Source: Legionella wadsworthii DSM 21896 = ATCC 33877 (GTDB lineage: Bacteria > Pseudomonadota > Gammaproteobacteria > Legionellales > Legionellaceae). From it: a DNA stretch of 64,000 nucleotides. The stretch is from the NCBI RefSeq assembly GCF_000701265.1, contig NZ_KL370760.1, positions 531,088 through 595,087 of the forward strand, read 5' to 3'. A program made the translations under genes and the position numbers. The number at the start of each line of letters is the position of its first letter. Position 1 is the first letter of the stretch. Below are positions 54,870 to 64,000 of the stretch, one piece after another. A model generated the notes under the pieces. The model saw only the letters and a program-made list of their open reading frames with translations, was not told where the DNA came from and did not search any database.

Positions 54870-56789
54870 TTGAACGACATGGTTAAGAATTTATTTTTAT
54901 GGCTGATTATAGCAATCGTGCTTGTGTCAGTTTTCAGTAATTTTGGCCCAAGGAACTCGGTTGCTGAAAAACTGTCTTACAGTCAATTTCTGAAAGAAGT
55001 CGATCAAGGTATGGTTAACTCAGTCACAATTGAGGATGATAAAATCATCAAGGGGATGACCAAGAATAATAAACGATTTGTGACTTACATGCCCATGCAA
55101 GACAATGCTTTATTGGGTGAGTTATTAAAAAGCAAAGTCGATGTAAGCGGCCAAGAAAAACAGCAAGAAAGTTTCCTTCTCCACTTATTTATTAATTGGT
55201 TCCCCATGCTGCTTTTAATTGGGGTTTGGGTATTTTTTATGCGCCAAATGCAAGGCGGGGGTGGGCGCGGTGCCATGTCATTTGGCCGTTCCAGAGCGCG
55301 CTTGCTCGGTGAGGACCAGGTTAAGGTCACTTTTGCTGATGTTGCTGGAGTTGATGAAGCAAAAGACGAAGTGAAGGAATTAGTTGATTTTCTACGTGAT
55401 CCTACCAAGTTCCAGAACTTGGGCGGACGCATTCCTCGAGGCGTTTTATTAGTAGGTTCTCCAGGAACAGGTAAAACGCTTTTAGCTCGAGCGGTTGCAG
55501 GTGAAGCTAAAGTACCATTCTTCACTATTTCAGGTTCAGACTTTGTTGAGATGTTTGTCGGCGTGGGTGCCTCCCGTGTTCGCGATATGTTTGAGCAGGC
55601 TAAGAAACATGCACCCTGCATCATTTTCATCGATGAAATTGATGCTGTAGGTCGACATCGAGGAGCTGGCCTTGGTGGTGGACACGATGAGCGTGAACAA
55701 ACATTAAACCAATTACTAGTTGAAATGGATGGTTTCGAAGGAAGCGAAGGCGTTATTGTTGTTGCCGCTACAAACCGTCCTGATGTTTTAGATCCAGCCT
55801 TGCTACGTCCTGGACGATTCGATCGCCAGGTAGTCGTTCCTTTACCGGACATTCGGGGGCGTGAACAAATTTTAAGGGTACATTTGCAAAAAGTTCCAGT
55901 TGATGGTGCTGTCGACATCATGGCAATTGCCCGAGGTACCCCAGGCTTTTCTGGAGCAGATTTGGCAAATCTGGTGAATGAAGCTGCTTTATTTGCTGCA
56001 CGAGCAAATAAGCGTAAGGTCACTATGACTGAGCTGGATAAAGCGAAAGACAAAATCATGATGGGCGCAGAGAGACGCTCTATGGTTATGGATGACAATG
56101 AGAAAAAACTGACTGCATACCATGAAGCAGGCCATGCCATCGTCGGATTATCTGTACCAGAACACGATCCAGTTTATAAAGTTTCCATCATACCTCGTGG
56201 CCGTGCTCTTGGCGTGACCATGTTTTTACCAGAACAAGATAGGTATAGCCATAGTAAACGTCGTCTTGAAAGCCAATTATCCAGTTTGTTTGGCGGTCGT
56301 ATCGCCGAAGAACTTATTTTTGGTCCAGAAAGCGTGACGACGGGTGCATCAAATGACATCATGCGTTCTACTGAAATAGCACGTAAAATGGTTACTTCCT
56401 GGGGATTGTCAACGTTAGGTCCGCTTACGTTTGGTGAAGAGGAAGAGGAAGTATTCTTGGGCCGTTCAATGAATAAACACAAAGAAATGTCTGACAGAAC
56501 GGCACAGCAAATTGATGATGAAGTGAGAGCCATCATTGATAGAAACTACAAACGCGCTAAAGAAATTTTGGTTACCAATATGGATAAATTGCACTTAATG
56601 GCTCAAAGTCTAATTAAATATGAGACCATTGATCTCAGGCAAATACAAGAGATAATGTCTGGCAAAGAACCTACTCCACCGGAAGATTGGGGTTCGTCAA
56701 AACCTCTGGATGGCGCTGAGGTGATAAGTCCTTCTTCAGAAAAACCGACAGAACATGAAGTTAGTGTCAATCCTGCTGAAGAGCACTAA
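54870..56789 (+). CDS. ftsH: ATP-dependent membrane zinc metalloprotease FtsH
   Basis: 639 residues. It degrades membrane and regulatory proteins. Two membrane segments (residues about 5-25 and 103-123) precede the AAA+ domain with Walker A GSPGTGKT (Lys202), [15 protein letters not shown] (Walker B), and [24 protein letters not shown] (second region of homology). The zinc motif HEAGH is at 418-422. The start is a TTG at 54870, chosen because GAGG lies 8 bases before it; the ATG three codons later is 17 bases from that site, too far. Confidence 0.97.
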   Translation: MNDMVKNLFLWLIIAIVLVSVFSNFGPRNSVAEKLSYSQFLKEVDQGMVNSVTIEDDKIIKGMTKNNKRFVTYMPMQDNALLGELLKSKVDVSGQEKQQESFLLHLFINWFPMLLLIGVWVFFMRQMQGGGGRGAMSFGRSRARLLGEDQVKVTFADVAGVDEAKDEVKELVDFLRDPTKFQNLGGRIPRGVLLVGSPGTGKTLLARAVAGEAKVPFFTISGSDFVEMFVGVGASRVRDMFEQAKKHAPCIIFIDEIDAVGRHRGAGLGGGHDEREQTLNQLLVEMDGFEGSEGVIVVAATNRPDVLDPALLRPGRFDRQVVVPLPDIRGREQILRVHLQKVPVDGAVDIMAIARGTPGFSGADLANLVNEAALFAARANKRKVTMTELDKAKDKIMMGAERRSMVMDDNEKKLTAYHEAGHAIVGLSVPEHDPVYKVSIIPRGRALGVTMFLPEQDRYSHSKRRLESQLSSLFGGRIAEELIFGPESVTTGASNDIMRSTEIARKMVTSWGLSTLGPLTFGEEEEEVFLGRSMNKHKEMSDRTAQQIDDEVRAIIDRNYKRAKEILVTNMDKLHLMAQSLIKYETIDLRQIQEIMSGKEPTPPEDWGSSKPLDGAEVISPSSEKPTEHEVSVNPAEEH

Positions 56790-56809
56790 ATTTTTAGTGA
56801 GAGAAGCAG

Positions 56810-57658
56810 GTGAACGCATCCCAATTTACAGCTTGGCTTGAAAGTCAACCTAATGCCCATGTCAAGCCATTAATTATGGGTATTTTGAATGTTACTCCCG
56901 ATTCCTTTTCTGACGGCGGTCAATTTTTATCTAGTGATAAAGCCATTGACCACGCTTTACAATTAATAAGCCAAGGAGCGGATTTAATTGATATAGGCGG
57001 TCAATCTTCCAGGCCTGGGGCTCAGGAGGTTTCTCTTGAACTAGAGTTGAATCGTGTCATTCCTGTAATTGAAAAAATACGCACCTACTCAGACATTTGT
57101 ATTTCAATTGATACGAGTAAACCTGAGGTCATGAACGCTGCTGTGGGCGCAGGAGCGAACATAATTAATGATATCTATGCTTTACGCGCTCCAGGAGCTT
57201 TGGAAATGGCTGCCCAGCTGGCGGTTCCTGTATGTCTTATGCACATGCAGGGAGCGCCGCAAAATATGCAACATAATCCAACTTATCCGGAAGGGGTGCT
57301 TCATGAAATAACCCGTTTTTTTGGGGATCGTATTGCTGAATGTGAGCGGGTAGGTATTAAAAAAAGTACTATAATACTTGATCCTGGGTTTGGATTTGGA
57401 AAACAAGTACAAGATAATTTGCTCTTGGTCAAAAATCTTGATAGCTTTGCAACATTTAAAAGGCCTCTGCTTTTGGGGGTATCACGCAAAAGTACTATTG
57501 GAGCAGTGCTTTCTAAAGAGGTGGGTGAGCGTTTGATAGGGAGTATAGCGGTTGCTATTTATGCCATGCTTAAAGGTGTTGGTATGATTAGAACGCATGA
57601 TGTAGATGAAACAAATCAAGCGTTACGCATGATCAATATGATTGATCAGCCGATATAA
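56810..57658 (+). CDS. folP: Dihydropteroate synthase
   Basis: 282 residues, equal to the E. coli length. It joins para-aminobenzoate to a pterin diphosphate and is the sulfonamide target. [17 protein letters not shown] is the pterin-binding loop 1; [12 protein letters not shown] is loop 2 and [10 protein letters not shown] the next conserved strand. GGSR-like contacts are seen near [10 protein letters not shown]. The start is a GTG at 56810 behind GAGAGAAGCAG. It follows ftsH by 20 bases, so it is in the same unit. Confidence 0.96.
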   Translation: MNASQFTAWLESQPNAHVKPLIMGILNVTPDSFSDGGQFLSSDKAIDHALQLISQGADLIDIGGQSSRPGAQEVSLELELNRVIPVIEKIRTYSDICISIDTSKPEVMNAAVGAGANIINDIYALRAPGALEMAAQLAVPVCLMHMQGAPQNMQHNPTYPEGVLHEITRFFGDRIAECERVGIKKSTIILDPGFGFGKQVQDNLLLVKNLDSFATFKRPLLLGVSRKSTIGAVLSKEVGERLIGSIAVAIYAMLKGVGMIRTHDVDETNQALRMINMIDQPI

Positions 57659-57704
57659 ATCAGCTCACGCGGGCATAAAATTCTTGAATAAGAGGTGTCT
57701 AAGG

Positions 57705-59063
57705 ATGAGTCAACGTAAATATTTTGGTACTGATGGTATACGGGGACATGTGGGTCTATCGAATATAAACCCTGAGTTTGTCTTGAAACTGGGATGGGCC
57801 GTAGGTCGCGTATTTGCTAATGGACATCGTAAAAAAGTAGTGATAGGAAAGGATACAAGGGTATCAGGGTATATGTTGGAGTCTGCTCTGGAAGCCGGTT
57901 TATCAGCCGCAGGAGTGGATGTGGCTTTGCTTGGCCCGATGCCAACTCCTGCCATCGCTTATTTGACACAAACACTTAGAGCCAATGCGGGCATTGTCAT
58001 CAGCGCATCGCATAACCTCTTTGAAGACAATGGTATTAAATTCTTTTCCTCGGAGGGTGGAAAACTACCGGATAGCGTTGAATTAGCTATTGAAGCTGAG
58101 CTGGAAAAGAAAATGCAAACAGTACCTTCTCAAAATTTAGGGAAGGCAACTCGTATCAATGATGCCAGCGGTCGTTACATAGAATTTTGCAAATCCACAA
58201 TTCCATCATTAACTCGTTTATCGGGCTTAAAAATAGTTGTGGATTGTGCCAATGGCGCAACCTACCATATTGCCCCCAATGTATTTTCAGAGCTAGGCGC
58301 CCAAGTAGTGTCTATTGGTAATCGGCCTGATGGTTTTAATATTAACGAAGATTGCGGTTCTACCTCTCCTGAACTGTTAAGGCAAAAGGTTCTAAGTACC
58401 GGTGCAGATATAGGAATTGGGCTGGATGGCGATGGAGATCGTGTTATTTTGATTGACTCCGATGGTCGTATACTCGATGGAGATCAAATTCTTTTTATTA
58501 TTGCGAAAGACAGACATCAACGTGGCGTATTAAATGGTGGGGTAGTCGGTACCCAGATGAGTAACTATGGTTTAGAAATTGCCATTAAGAGCTTAGGTAT
58601 TCCTTTTATTCGCTCACGTGTAGGTGATCGGTATGTCTTAGAGGTACTGCGCGAAAAGGATTGGAAAATTGGGGGTGAAACATCGGGGCATATCGTCTGT
58701 TTGGATAAAACAACTACTGGTGATGGGATTGTTGCTGCCTTACAAGTGTTGTCCATTATGGTAAAACAAGGTAAAACGCTACAGCAGTTAAATGAAGGCA
58801 TCACGCTGCTGCCGCAAAGTTTAATGAATTTAAGAACCAATTATGCCACCTTACTTGCTGAACACTCACAAGTAATAGAGATAGTGAAGGCTTTGGAATC
58901 CAGTTTAAATGGGGAGGGACGTGTATTACTGAGACCTTCAGGTACCGAACCCCTGTTACGGGTGATGGTAGAAGGCATAGATGAATCCCTGGTGAAACAA
59001 CATGCCCAAAAACTGTGTGATGATATAAGCCAAATTGAAAGAAGTTTAAATGTTCAGCGGTAA
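57705..59063 (+). CDS. glmM: Phosphoglucosamine mutase
   Basis: 452 residues from the ATG at 57705, with AGAGGTGTC before it, where the protein begins [17 protein letters not shown]; an earlier ATG at 57642 overlaps folP. It converts glucosamine-6-phosphate to glucosamine-1-phosphate for peptidoglycan and LPS. The active Ser102 is in VISASHN, the metal-binding loop is [11 protein letters not shown], and GGETSGH with [12 protein letters not shown] the sugar and phosphate loops. Confidence 0.97.
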   Translation: MSQRKYFGTDGIRGHVGLSNINPEFVLKLGWAVGRVFANGHRKKVVIGKDTRVSGYMLESALEAGLSAAGVDVALLGPMPTPAIAYLTQTLRANAGIVISASHNLFEDNGIKFFSSEGGKLPDSVELAIEAELEKKMQTVPSQNLGKATRINDASGRYIEFCKSTIPSLTRLSGLKIVVDCANGATYHIAPNVFSELGAQVVSIGNRPDGFNINEDCGSTSPELLRQKVLSTGADIGIGLDGDGDRVILIDSDGRILDGDQILFIIAKDRHQRGVLNGGVVGTQMSNYGLEIAIKSLGIPFIRSRVGDRYVLEVLREKDWKIGGETSGHIVCLDKTTTGDGIVAALQVLSIMVKQGKTLQQLNEGITLLPQSLMNLRTNYATLLAEHSQVIEIVKALESSLNGEGRVLLRPSGTEPLLRVMVEGIDESLVKQHAQKLCDDISQIERSLNVQR

Positions 59064-59178
59064 AAATGAGCCGATAGAGTATTATTTGAGCATAATTTGC
59101 ATTAAAAAAATGGTGATAGGACTACACTTCAGCGCATAGTTTGGGTATAGTCCGCATTGAAAGTGCAAGGGGTATTTA

Positions 59179-59928
59179 ATGAGACACAAGATTGTTGCTG
59201 GCAACTGGAAAATGAATGGGCAGCTGCAGCAAGTGATTCAATTAAGTAAAGAACTTAAAGACTCACTGGGTTCTATCGATGATGTCCAAATAATCGTGAT
59301 GCCCCCAGCAATTTACATTCCACAAGTTAGTGAGACACTTTCCGAATGTAAAATTAATGTAGGCGCACAAAATGTATACCCAAAAAACTTTGGTGCATAC
59401 ACGGGCGAGTTGTCCGGTCCCATGCTCAAAGATTTTAATTGCCGCTATGTTTTGGTGGGTCACTCTGAGAGAAGACATTGCTTTCATGAGGGAGAAAATT
59501 TTGTAGCCCAAAAATTCCACCATGTCAAAGAACATGGTATGATACCGGTTCTTTGCGTTGGTGAAACACTAACTGAACGTGAAAAAGGGCAAACAGAGCA
59601 AGTAATTGCCAAACAATTGCTCGCTGTAAGCGAACACGATAAAAATTGCTTTCAGGATTGTGTTATTGCTTACGAACCCGTTTGGGCTATCGGTACAGGA
59701 AAAACTGCTACACCAGACCAAGCACAGGAAGTACATCAGTTTATTAGAAAGCTGATTGGAAAGATAAATCATAGCGATGCTGCGCATTTACCCCTTCTTT
59801 ATGGAGGTAGTGTGAATGAGAATAATGCTAAAGCATTGTTCAGTATGCCAGACGTTGATGGCGGTTTGGTAGGCGGTGCATCGTTGAACGCGAAACAGTT
59901 TTTGGAAATTGTGAAATGTATCAATTGA
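59179..59928 (+). CDS. tpiA: Triose-phosphate isomerase
   Basis: 249 residues. It interconverts dihydroxyacetone phosphate and glyceraldehyde-3-phosphate. Lys11 in GNWKMNG, His95 in VGHSERR and Glu166 in [12 protein letters not shown] are the catalytic set, and [13 protein letters not shown] and GGLVGGASL close the phosphate site. AAGGGGTATTTA lies before the ATG. Its last 13 bases overlap secG. The 115-base gap after glmM may hold its promoter. Confidence 0.97.
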   Translation: MRHKIVAGNWKMNGQLQQVIQLSKELKDSLGSIDDVQIIVMPPAIYIPQVSETLSECKINVGAQNVYPKNFGAYTGELSGPMLKDFNCRYVLVGHSERRHCFHEGENFVAQKFHHVKEHGMIPVLCVGETLTEREKGQTEQVIAKQLLAVSEHDKNCFQDCVIAYEPVWAIGTGKTATPDQAQEVHQFIRKLIGKINHSDAAHLPLLYGGSVNENNAKALFSMPDVDGGLVGGASLNAKQFLEIVKCIN

Positions 59929-60239
59929 TCTTAATGATTCATGTAATCGTTGCTGTAGTCTTAATCGGCTTAGTACTCATCCAACATGGTAAAGGTGCTG
60001 ATATTGGTGCTGCTTTTGGATCGGGCGCTTCAAATACATTATTTGGAAGCCAAGGGACAGGTAGTTTTTTGTTTAAATTAACTGGTGGACTGGCACTGAC
60101 GTTTTTTGTAACCAGTTTATTGTTATCCTATTTGGTTTCTGTCCAATATCAAAAAGGGGAGCAGCAGGTTATTCCTCAACCTACGAGTGTACCAGCGAAT
60201 ACAATTCCTGTACCCGGAGATGACAGCAATAAGAAGTAA
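59916..60239 (+). CDS. secG: SecG, preprotein translocase subunit
   Basis: 107 residues, two hydrophobic segments (about 4-22 and 50-75) with [22 protein letters not shown] between, the SecG hallmark. It assists SecYE in exporting proteins across the inner membrane. Its start lies 13 bases inside tpiA in another frame. The C-terminus is Pro-rich and polar ([18 protein letters not shown]). tRNA-Leu follows, as in many gammaproteobacteria. Confidence 0.95.
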   Translation: MYQLILMIHVIVAVVLIGLVLIQHGKGADIGAAFGSGASNTLFGSQGTGSFLFKLTGGLALTFFVTSLLLSYLVSVQYQKGEQQVIPQPTSVPANTIPVPGDDSNKK

Positions 60240-60427
60240 TAGGTTTTCTTTCGATGCACTTATTGTGCTGCGTAAGATACAATAATTTAAATAATGGGTT
60301 TGTTTCCATTTGTTAAGCTAAGCCAAAGTGCCCCCATTCTTGAGTACTGGGATTGGGATGTAATTTCATAAGAAATCATGGCTGGATGACAAGCATACAA
60401 ATAGAAACAGGTCTGAAAAGAAGAATT

Positions 60428-60512
60428 GCCGAAGTGGTGGAATTGGTAGACACGCCGTCTTGAGGGGGCGGTGGCGAAAGCCGTGCCGGTTCGAGTCCGG
60501 CCTTCGGCACCA
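60428..60512 (+). tRNA. tRNA-Leu (anticodon GAG)
   Basis: An 85-base cloverleaf. The acceptor stem GCCGAAG (60428-60434) pairs with CTTCGGC (60502-60508), followed by A and an encoded CCA. The D arm has GGTGG-AATTGGTAGAC; the anticodon stem CCGTC pairs with GGCGG around the loop TTGAGGG, giving GAG. A long variable arm (TGGCGAAAGCC) marks a class II tRNA, and the T arm is GCCGGTTCGAGTCCGGC. It reads CUC (and CUU) leucine codons. It sits between secG and nuoA. Confidence 0.97.
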
Positions 60513-60536
60513 TTTTAATCCGTACAAGGTGAAAAA

Positions 60537-60893
60537 ATGCTAGCTCAATATTTACCTGTTCTTGTTTTCATAATTATCGGATTTGCGCTGGGTGCTGCAA
60601 TGATAGGAGCAGGGTCTCTACTTTCGAAGCACCAACCTGATAGTGCTAAAAATTCACCTTACGAATGTGGATTCGGTGCATTTGAGAATTCTCGTATCCC
60701 CTTTGATGTTCGCTTTTACCTTGTCGCTATATTATTTATTATTTTTGATTTGGAAACAGCTTTTTTCTTTCCATGGGCATTGGCTTTACGTAAAATTGGC
60801 TGGTTCGGTTTTGCGGGAATGATGTTATTTTTAGGATTGTTGGTAATTGGCTTTATTTATGAATGGAAACGCGGCGCACTAGAGTGGGAGTAA
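60537..60893 (+). CDS. nuoA: NADH-quinone oxidoreductase subunit A
   Basis: 118 residues with three membrane segments, an integral subunit of complex [40 protein letters not shown] is the conserved loop and helix, with the Asp/Glu pair of [20 protein letters not shown] lies before the ATG. It starts 25 bases past the tRNA-Leu and may be read from the same or an upstream promoter. An unusual 236-base gap separates it from nuoB. Confidence 0.97.
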   Translation: MLAQYLPVLVFIIIGFALGAAMIGAGSLLSKHQPDSAKNSPYECGFGAFENSRIPFDVRFYLVAILFIIFDLETAFFFPWALALRKIGWFGFAGMMLFLGLLVIGFIYEWKRGALEWE

Positions 60894-61044
60894 ACTCAGG
60901 TGTACCATTGGGCTTGTTTGCAATTTCTATATTCAACAATGGATGATTCGCGCTTCAAAGTTCCCATACTTTGATGTATGCTGCGGTGGTGCTCGAGGGT
61001 CCTGAGTTTTCGTTCAATTCAGGAAATTGTAAATAGGTTTATTT

Positions 61045-61098
61045 CACTGCTGATCTTTCCTTTCGAAATAGGAAAGCAATCAGTGGTGGAACTTTTTT
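61045..61098 (+). promoter_or_regulatory. Hairpin plus T-run between nuoA and nuoB
   Basis: CACTGCTGAT...TTTCCT (61045-61061) pairs imperfectly with AGGAAA...ATCAGTG (61070-61085), with an apical TTTCCT/AGGAAA stem. Seven T residues follow at 61092-61098, six bases past the hairpin. The nuoB ribosome site lies about 20 bases further. A hairpin plus T-run inside the operon could be an attenuator, partial terminator or processing site. Confidence 0.5.
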
Positions 61099-61129
61099 TA
61101 TTAATATTTTAACTGCTTAGAGGCTAACT

Positions 61130-61606
61130 ATGGCGGTTGCAGAATTGCAAAAAAGTGGCTTTGTTACGACTTCAGTCGAAAAACTTCTCGGATGGGCCCG
61201 CAGCGGCTCCATGTGGCCTATGACTTTTGGATTGGCATGTTGTGCGGTAGAAATGATGCATGTAGGTGCATCCCGTTACGATTTGGACCGATTTGGCATT
61301 ATTTTTCGTCCTAGTCCACGCCAATCCGATGTGATGATAGTTGCTGGAACCTTATGCAATAAAATGGCTCCCGCTCTGCGAAAAGTTTATGATCAAATGC
61401 CAGAGCCTCGATGGGTTATTTCTATGGGTTCTTGTGCCAATGGAGGGGGTTATTATCATTATTCCTACTCCGTAGTTCGCGGGTGTGATCGTATTGTCCC
61501 AGTAGATGTATATGTGCCAGGCTGCCCTCCAACTGCAGAAGCATTGCTGTATGGCATTATTCAACTGCAGAACAAAATTAGGCATAAAAAAATCTTAGAA
61601 GCTTAA
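61130..61606 (+). CDS. nuoB: NADH-quinone oxidoreductase subunit B
   Basis: 158 residues. It carries the terminal N2 iron-sulfur cluster of complex I; ligands Cys37 and Cys38 in [11 protein letters not shown], Cys102 in [12 protein letters not shown], and Cys132 in [11 protein letters not shown] are all present. AGAGGCTAACT precedes the ATG. nuoC follows 23 bases later. The subunit sits in the peripheral arm at the quinone-binding interface. Confidence 0.97.
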   Translation: MAVAELQKSGFVTTSVEKLLGWARSGSMWPMTFGLACCAVEMMHVGASRYDLDRFGIIFRPSPRQSDVMIVAGTLCNKMAPALRKVYDQMPEPRWVISMGSCANGGGYYHYSYSVVRGCDRIVPVDVYVPGCPPTAEALLYGIIQLQNKIRHKKILEA

Positions 61607-61629
61607 GATCATCATAGGGTGCAGAATAG

Positions 61630-62310
61630 ATGACTAAAAATGATTATTTGATTGATCAACTCAAAACTGAATTAGCGGCCTATATTAGTGACATTATCGT
61701 TGCACATGACGAAGTGACGATTGAGTGTAGTGCATCCAATTTAAAAGCAATGATGCTAGAACTTCGTGATTTGGAAGCATTTTGCTTTGATCAGCTTATT
61801 GATCTATGCGCTGTCGATTATTTGCTTTATGGCCAATATGATTGGGAAACTGATGAAGCGACAGAGAGGGGATTCTCTCGCGGAGTAGAGCGTCAGCATG
61901 ATCAAGAATTTACCTTGGAAAAGCCACGCTTTGCTGTGGTTTATCATTTACTGTCAACTAAACTAAATCATCGATTGCGTGTCAAGGTCTTTCTGGAAGA
62001 GTCTCATCTTATTGTTCCCTCTGTCCATCATTTGTGGAAGGGCGCAAATTGGTTTGAGCGAGAAGCTTATGATTTATACGGAATCTTATTCGAGGAGCAC
62101 CCTGATTTAAGACGTATTTTGACCGATTATGGTTTTATTGGACATCCATTTCGTAAAGATTTCCCTCTTAGTGGTCATGTTGAAATGCGTTATGATGCAA
62201 AATTTGAAAAGGTCATATACGCTCCTGTAGATATTGAACCAAGAGTCCTGGTGCCCAAGGTTATTCGTCAAGATAACCGATATATAGGCGATAAGGGTGC
62301 AAAAAAATGA
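61630..62310 (+). CDS. nuoC: NADH-quinone oxidoreductase subunit C
   Basis: 226 residues, a free-standing NuoC and not fused to NuoD as in E. coli. The conserved C-terminal run [31 protein letters not shown], with [19 protein letters not shown], is the 30 kDa subunit signature. It overlaps nuoD by 4 bases (ATGA), so translation is coupled. It is part of the hydrophilic arm. Confidence 0.97.
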   Translation: MTKNDYLIDQLKTELAAYISDIIVAHDEVTIECSASNLKAMMLELRDLEAFCFDQLIDLCAVDYLLYGQYDWETDEATERGFSRGVERQHDQEFTLEKPRFAVVYHLLSTKLNHRLRVKVFLEESHLIVPSVHHLWKGANWFEREAYDLYGILFEEHPDLRRILTDYGFIGHPFRKDFPLSGHVEMRYDAKFEKVIYAPVDIEPRVLVPKVIRQDNRYIGDKGAKK

Positions 62311-63560
62311 TTGAACTAAAAAATTACACTTTAAACTTTGGTCCACAACATCCTGCCGCTCATGGTGTCTTGCGGTTGGTTCTAGAATTAGATGGCGAAA
62401 CAATTGTTCGAGCAGACCCACATATTGGATTATTGCATAGAGCAACAGAAAAGCTTGCTGAAACGAAACCTTACATCCAATCCATTGGATACATGGATAG
62501 GCTCGATTACGTGTCGATGATGTGTAACGAGCATGCTTACGTCCGCGCGATAGAAAAACTTTTAGGTATAGAAGCGCCAATTCGTGCCCAGTACATCCGT
62601 ACCATGTTTGATGAAGTAACCCGCATTTTAAATCATCTTTTGTGGTTGGGTGCTATAGCGCTTGATATTGGTGCGATGACTGTATTTCTTTATTGCTTTA
62701 GAGAACGTGAAGATCTTTTTGATTGTTATGAAGCTGTATCTGGTGCACGAATGCACGCAACTTATTACAGACCTGGAGGAGTGGCCCGTGACTTGCCTGA
62801 TTCCATGCCACAATACAAACCCTCAAGATGGCACAGTGAGCGGGAAGTTGAAAAGCTTAATGAGCATAGAAACGGAAGTTTGTTGGATTTCCTATGGGCA
62901 TTTACAGAACGTTTTCCTCGCTGTGTCGATGAGTATGAAACATTATTGACTGACAATAGAATCTGGAAGCAACGTACGGTTAATATCGGGGTAGTTTCAC
63001 CTGAAGAGGCTTTGCAATGGGGTTTTACAGGCCCAATGCTGCGTGGTTCAGGTATCGCATGGGACTTACGCAAAAAACAAAGCTATGCAGTGTATGATAA
63101 AGTAGATTTCGATATTCCTGTAGGTAAAACAGGAGATTGTTATGATCGCTACTTAGTTCGCGTTGAAGAACTGAGGCAATCCAATCGTATCATAAGACAG
63201 TGTATCGAATGGCTTAGAGCAAACCCAGGACCTGTACGGATCGATGATCACAAGATATCTCCGCCACGCCGGGTGGAAATGAAAGAAGACATGGAAGCAT
63301 TAATCCATCATTTCAAATTATTTACAGAAGGCTTCTGTGTTCCTCATGGCGAAGTATACAGCGCTGTAGAAGCACCAAAAGGTGAATTTGGGATTTACAT
63401 GATTTCTGATGGAGCGAATAAACCCTATAGAATAAAAATTCGCGCGCCGGGATTTGCTCATCTATCAAGTTTTGATGCGATGGCTCGAGGGCATATGATT
63501 GCGGATGGTGTCGCGATTCTAGCAAGTCAGGATATCGTATTTGGTGAAATTGATCGTTAA
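62307..63560 (+). CDS. nuoD: NADH-quinone oxidoreductase subunit D
   Basis: 417 residues. NuoD, the 49 kDa subunit, forms the quinone pocket with Nuo[24 protein letters not shown] near the N-terminus, [14 protein letters not shown], and the C-terminal [25 protein letters not shown] are all family marks. It ends in FGEIDR, the typical C-terminus. The start is the ATG at 62307, overlapping the nuoC stop. Confidence 0.98.
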   Translation: MIELKNYTLNFGPQHPAAHGVLRLVLELDGETIVRADPHIGLLHRATEKLAETKPYIQSIGYMDRLDYVSMMCNEHAYVRAIEKLLGIEAPIRAQYIRTMFDEVTRILNHLLWLGAIALDIGAMTVFLYCFREREDLFDCYEAVSGARMHATYYRPGGVARDLPDSMPQYKPSRWHSEREVEKLNEHRNGSLLDFLWAFTERFPRCVDEYETLLTDNRIWKQRTVNIGVVSPEEALQWGFTGPMLRGSGIAWDLRKKQSYAVYDKVDFDIPVGKTGDCYDRYLVRVEELRQSNRIIRQCIEWLRANPGPVRIDDHKISPPRRVEMKEDMEALIHHFKLFTEGFCVPHGEVYSAVEAPKGEFGIYMISDGANKPYRIKIRAPGFAHLSSFDAMARGHMIADGVAILASQDIVFGEIDR

Positions 63561-63622
63561 TGATACTGGCGTGCAACTTTGAAATGAATGACGTTCCAGT
63601 TTAAATTTATAAAGGTTTAGAA

Positions 63623-64000
63623 ATGTCTGAGAATTCAGCAAAAATATTACATCAAATGGTGTCAAAGGAAAGAATAAAAGACATCGATCATTGGATTGCA
63701 AAGTATCCTGCCGATGAGAAACAATCTGCAGTAATGAGTGCTCTGCGTATTGTTCAAGAAGAGCATGGACACCTTACTACAGAGTTAATGGATGCCGTAG
63801 CTGAATATCTTGATATGCCTCCGATTTCCGTTTATGAGGTAGCCAGTTTCTATACAATGTACGAACACAAACAGATTGGCAGACATTTAATCAATGTTTG
63901 TACCAATATATCGTGCATGCTGCGTGACTCTGCTGGTGTCGTCACGCATTTGGAAAAAAAATTGGGCATAAATTTAGGCGAAACCACAGATGATGGTCGT
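63623..64000 (+). CDS. nuoE: NADH-quinone oxidoreductase subunit E (3' end beyond window)
   Basis: 126 codons are visible from the ATG at 63623, preceded by AAAGGTTTAGAA; the window ends without a stop. NuoE (24 kDa) holds a 2Fe-2S cluster. Visible marks are KYPADEKQSAVMSALRIVQEEHG-type N-terminal helix, YEVASFYTMYEHKQIG, and VCTNISCML with the first two cluster cysteines (Cys-x4-Cys). The second pair of cysteines lies beyond the end. nuoF should follow. Confidence 0.96.
   Translation, partial: MSENSAKILHQMVSKERIKDIDHWIAKYPADEKQSAVMSALRIVQEEHGHLTTELMDAVAEYLDMPPISVYEVASFYTMYEHKQIGRHLINVCTNISCMLRDSAGVVTHLEKKLGINLGETTDDGR

Noticed and set aside
55085-56140. Long reading frame antisense to ftsH (351 codons, minus strand)
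   Set aside because: ftsH fully explains the region. The antisense frame has Ser/Pro/Arg-rich, low-complexity composition typical of a shadow frame and no ribosome site.
1-64000. CRISPR array, prophage, transposase or plasmid genes
   Set aside because: No regularly spaced direct repeats, phage structural genes, integrases, transposases or replication-initiator genes were seen.

Overview
The window looks like a chromosomal segment of a Legionella species, probably not L. pneumophila. It is AT-rich. Housekeeping genes of gammaproteobacterial type (typA, nadK, recN, hda, rlmE, ftsH, folP, glmM, tpiA, secG, tRNA-Leu, nuoABCDE) sit next to a secreted M28 leucine-aminopeptidase-like enzyme, a patatin-like lipase and several orphan coiled-coil/transmembrane proteins of the kind Legionella exports through Dot/Icm. 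The species call is inference from gene content; no rRNA gene is present to confirm it.

Layout. (1) 1-13.5 kb is a surface-polysaccharide (LPS/O-antigen type) locus. It holds two glycosyltransferases, an MBOAT O-acyltransferase with a partner SGNH-like protein, a MurJ/Wzx-like flippase, a Wzy-like polymerase, two DegT-family sugar aminotransferases (one very WecE-like), a PglD-like acetyltransferase, a PglC-like initiating sugar transferase and an acyltransferase-3 protein. Most genes lie on the minus strand. Two proteins carry internal tandem duplications. (2) 13.9-26.7 kb is mixed metabolism and stress: fni-ribH, a polytopic spermidine-synthase-like protein, an FMN reductase, a cold-shock protein with a clear terminator, an MFS pump, rep and hslO. 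(3) 27-31.5 kb is the compact run typA-nadK-recN. (4) 31.5-36.7 kb is accessory: two minus-strand orphan proteins with coiled coils or membrane segments, a secreted aminopeptidase and a secreted orphan. (5) 36.7-41.6 kb is the prkA-yeaH-ycgB (SpoVR) stress operon, followed by pepN. (6) 44.4-52.4 kb is again accessory: a secreted 2H-phosphoesterase-like protein overlapping aroE head to head, a MITE-like inverted repeat, a patatin, two coiled-coil/TM orphan proteins (one ending in a CaaX-like box), a POT peptide transporter and a small Tyr/Trp/Gly-rich lipoprotein with a good sigma-70 promoter. (7) 52.4-64 kb is conserved core: hda-pgsA, yhbY, rlmE-ftsH-folP-glmM, tpiA-secG, tRNA-Leu(GAG) and the start of the complex I operon, which runs off the end in nuoE.

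How the parts work together. The first locus would build, modify, flip and polymerise an undecaprenyl-linked glycan. The prkA/yeaH/ycgB genes form a conserved stress module. The rlmE-to-tpiA block joins rRNA methylation, membrane proteolysis, folate and cell-wall precursor synthesis, and glycolysis. I saw no CRISPR array, prophage, transposase or plasmid function. The most interesting candidates are the CaaX-tailed membrane protein at 51.1 kb, the exported 2H phosphoesterase at 44.5 kb, the repeat-bearing SGNH and Wzy proteins, and the hairpin with a U-tract between nuoA and nuoB.
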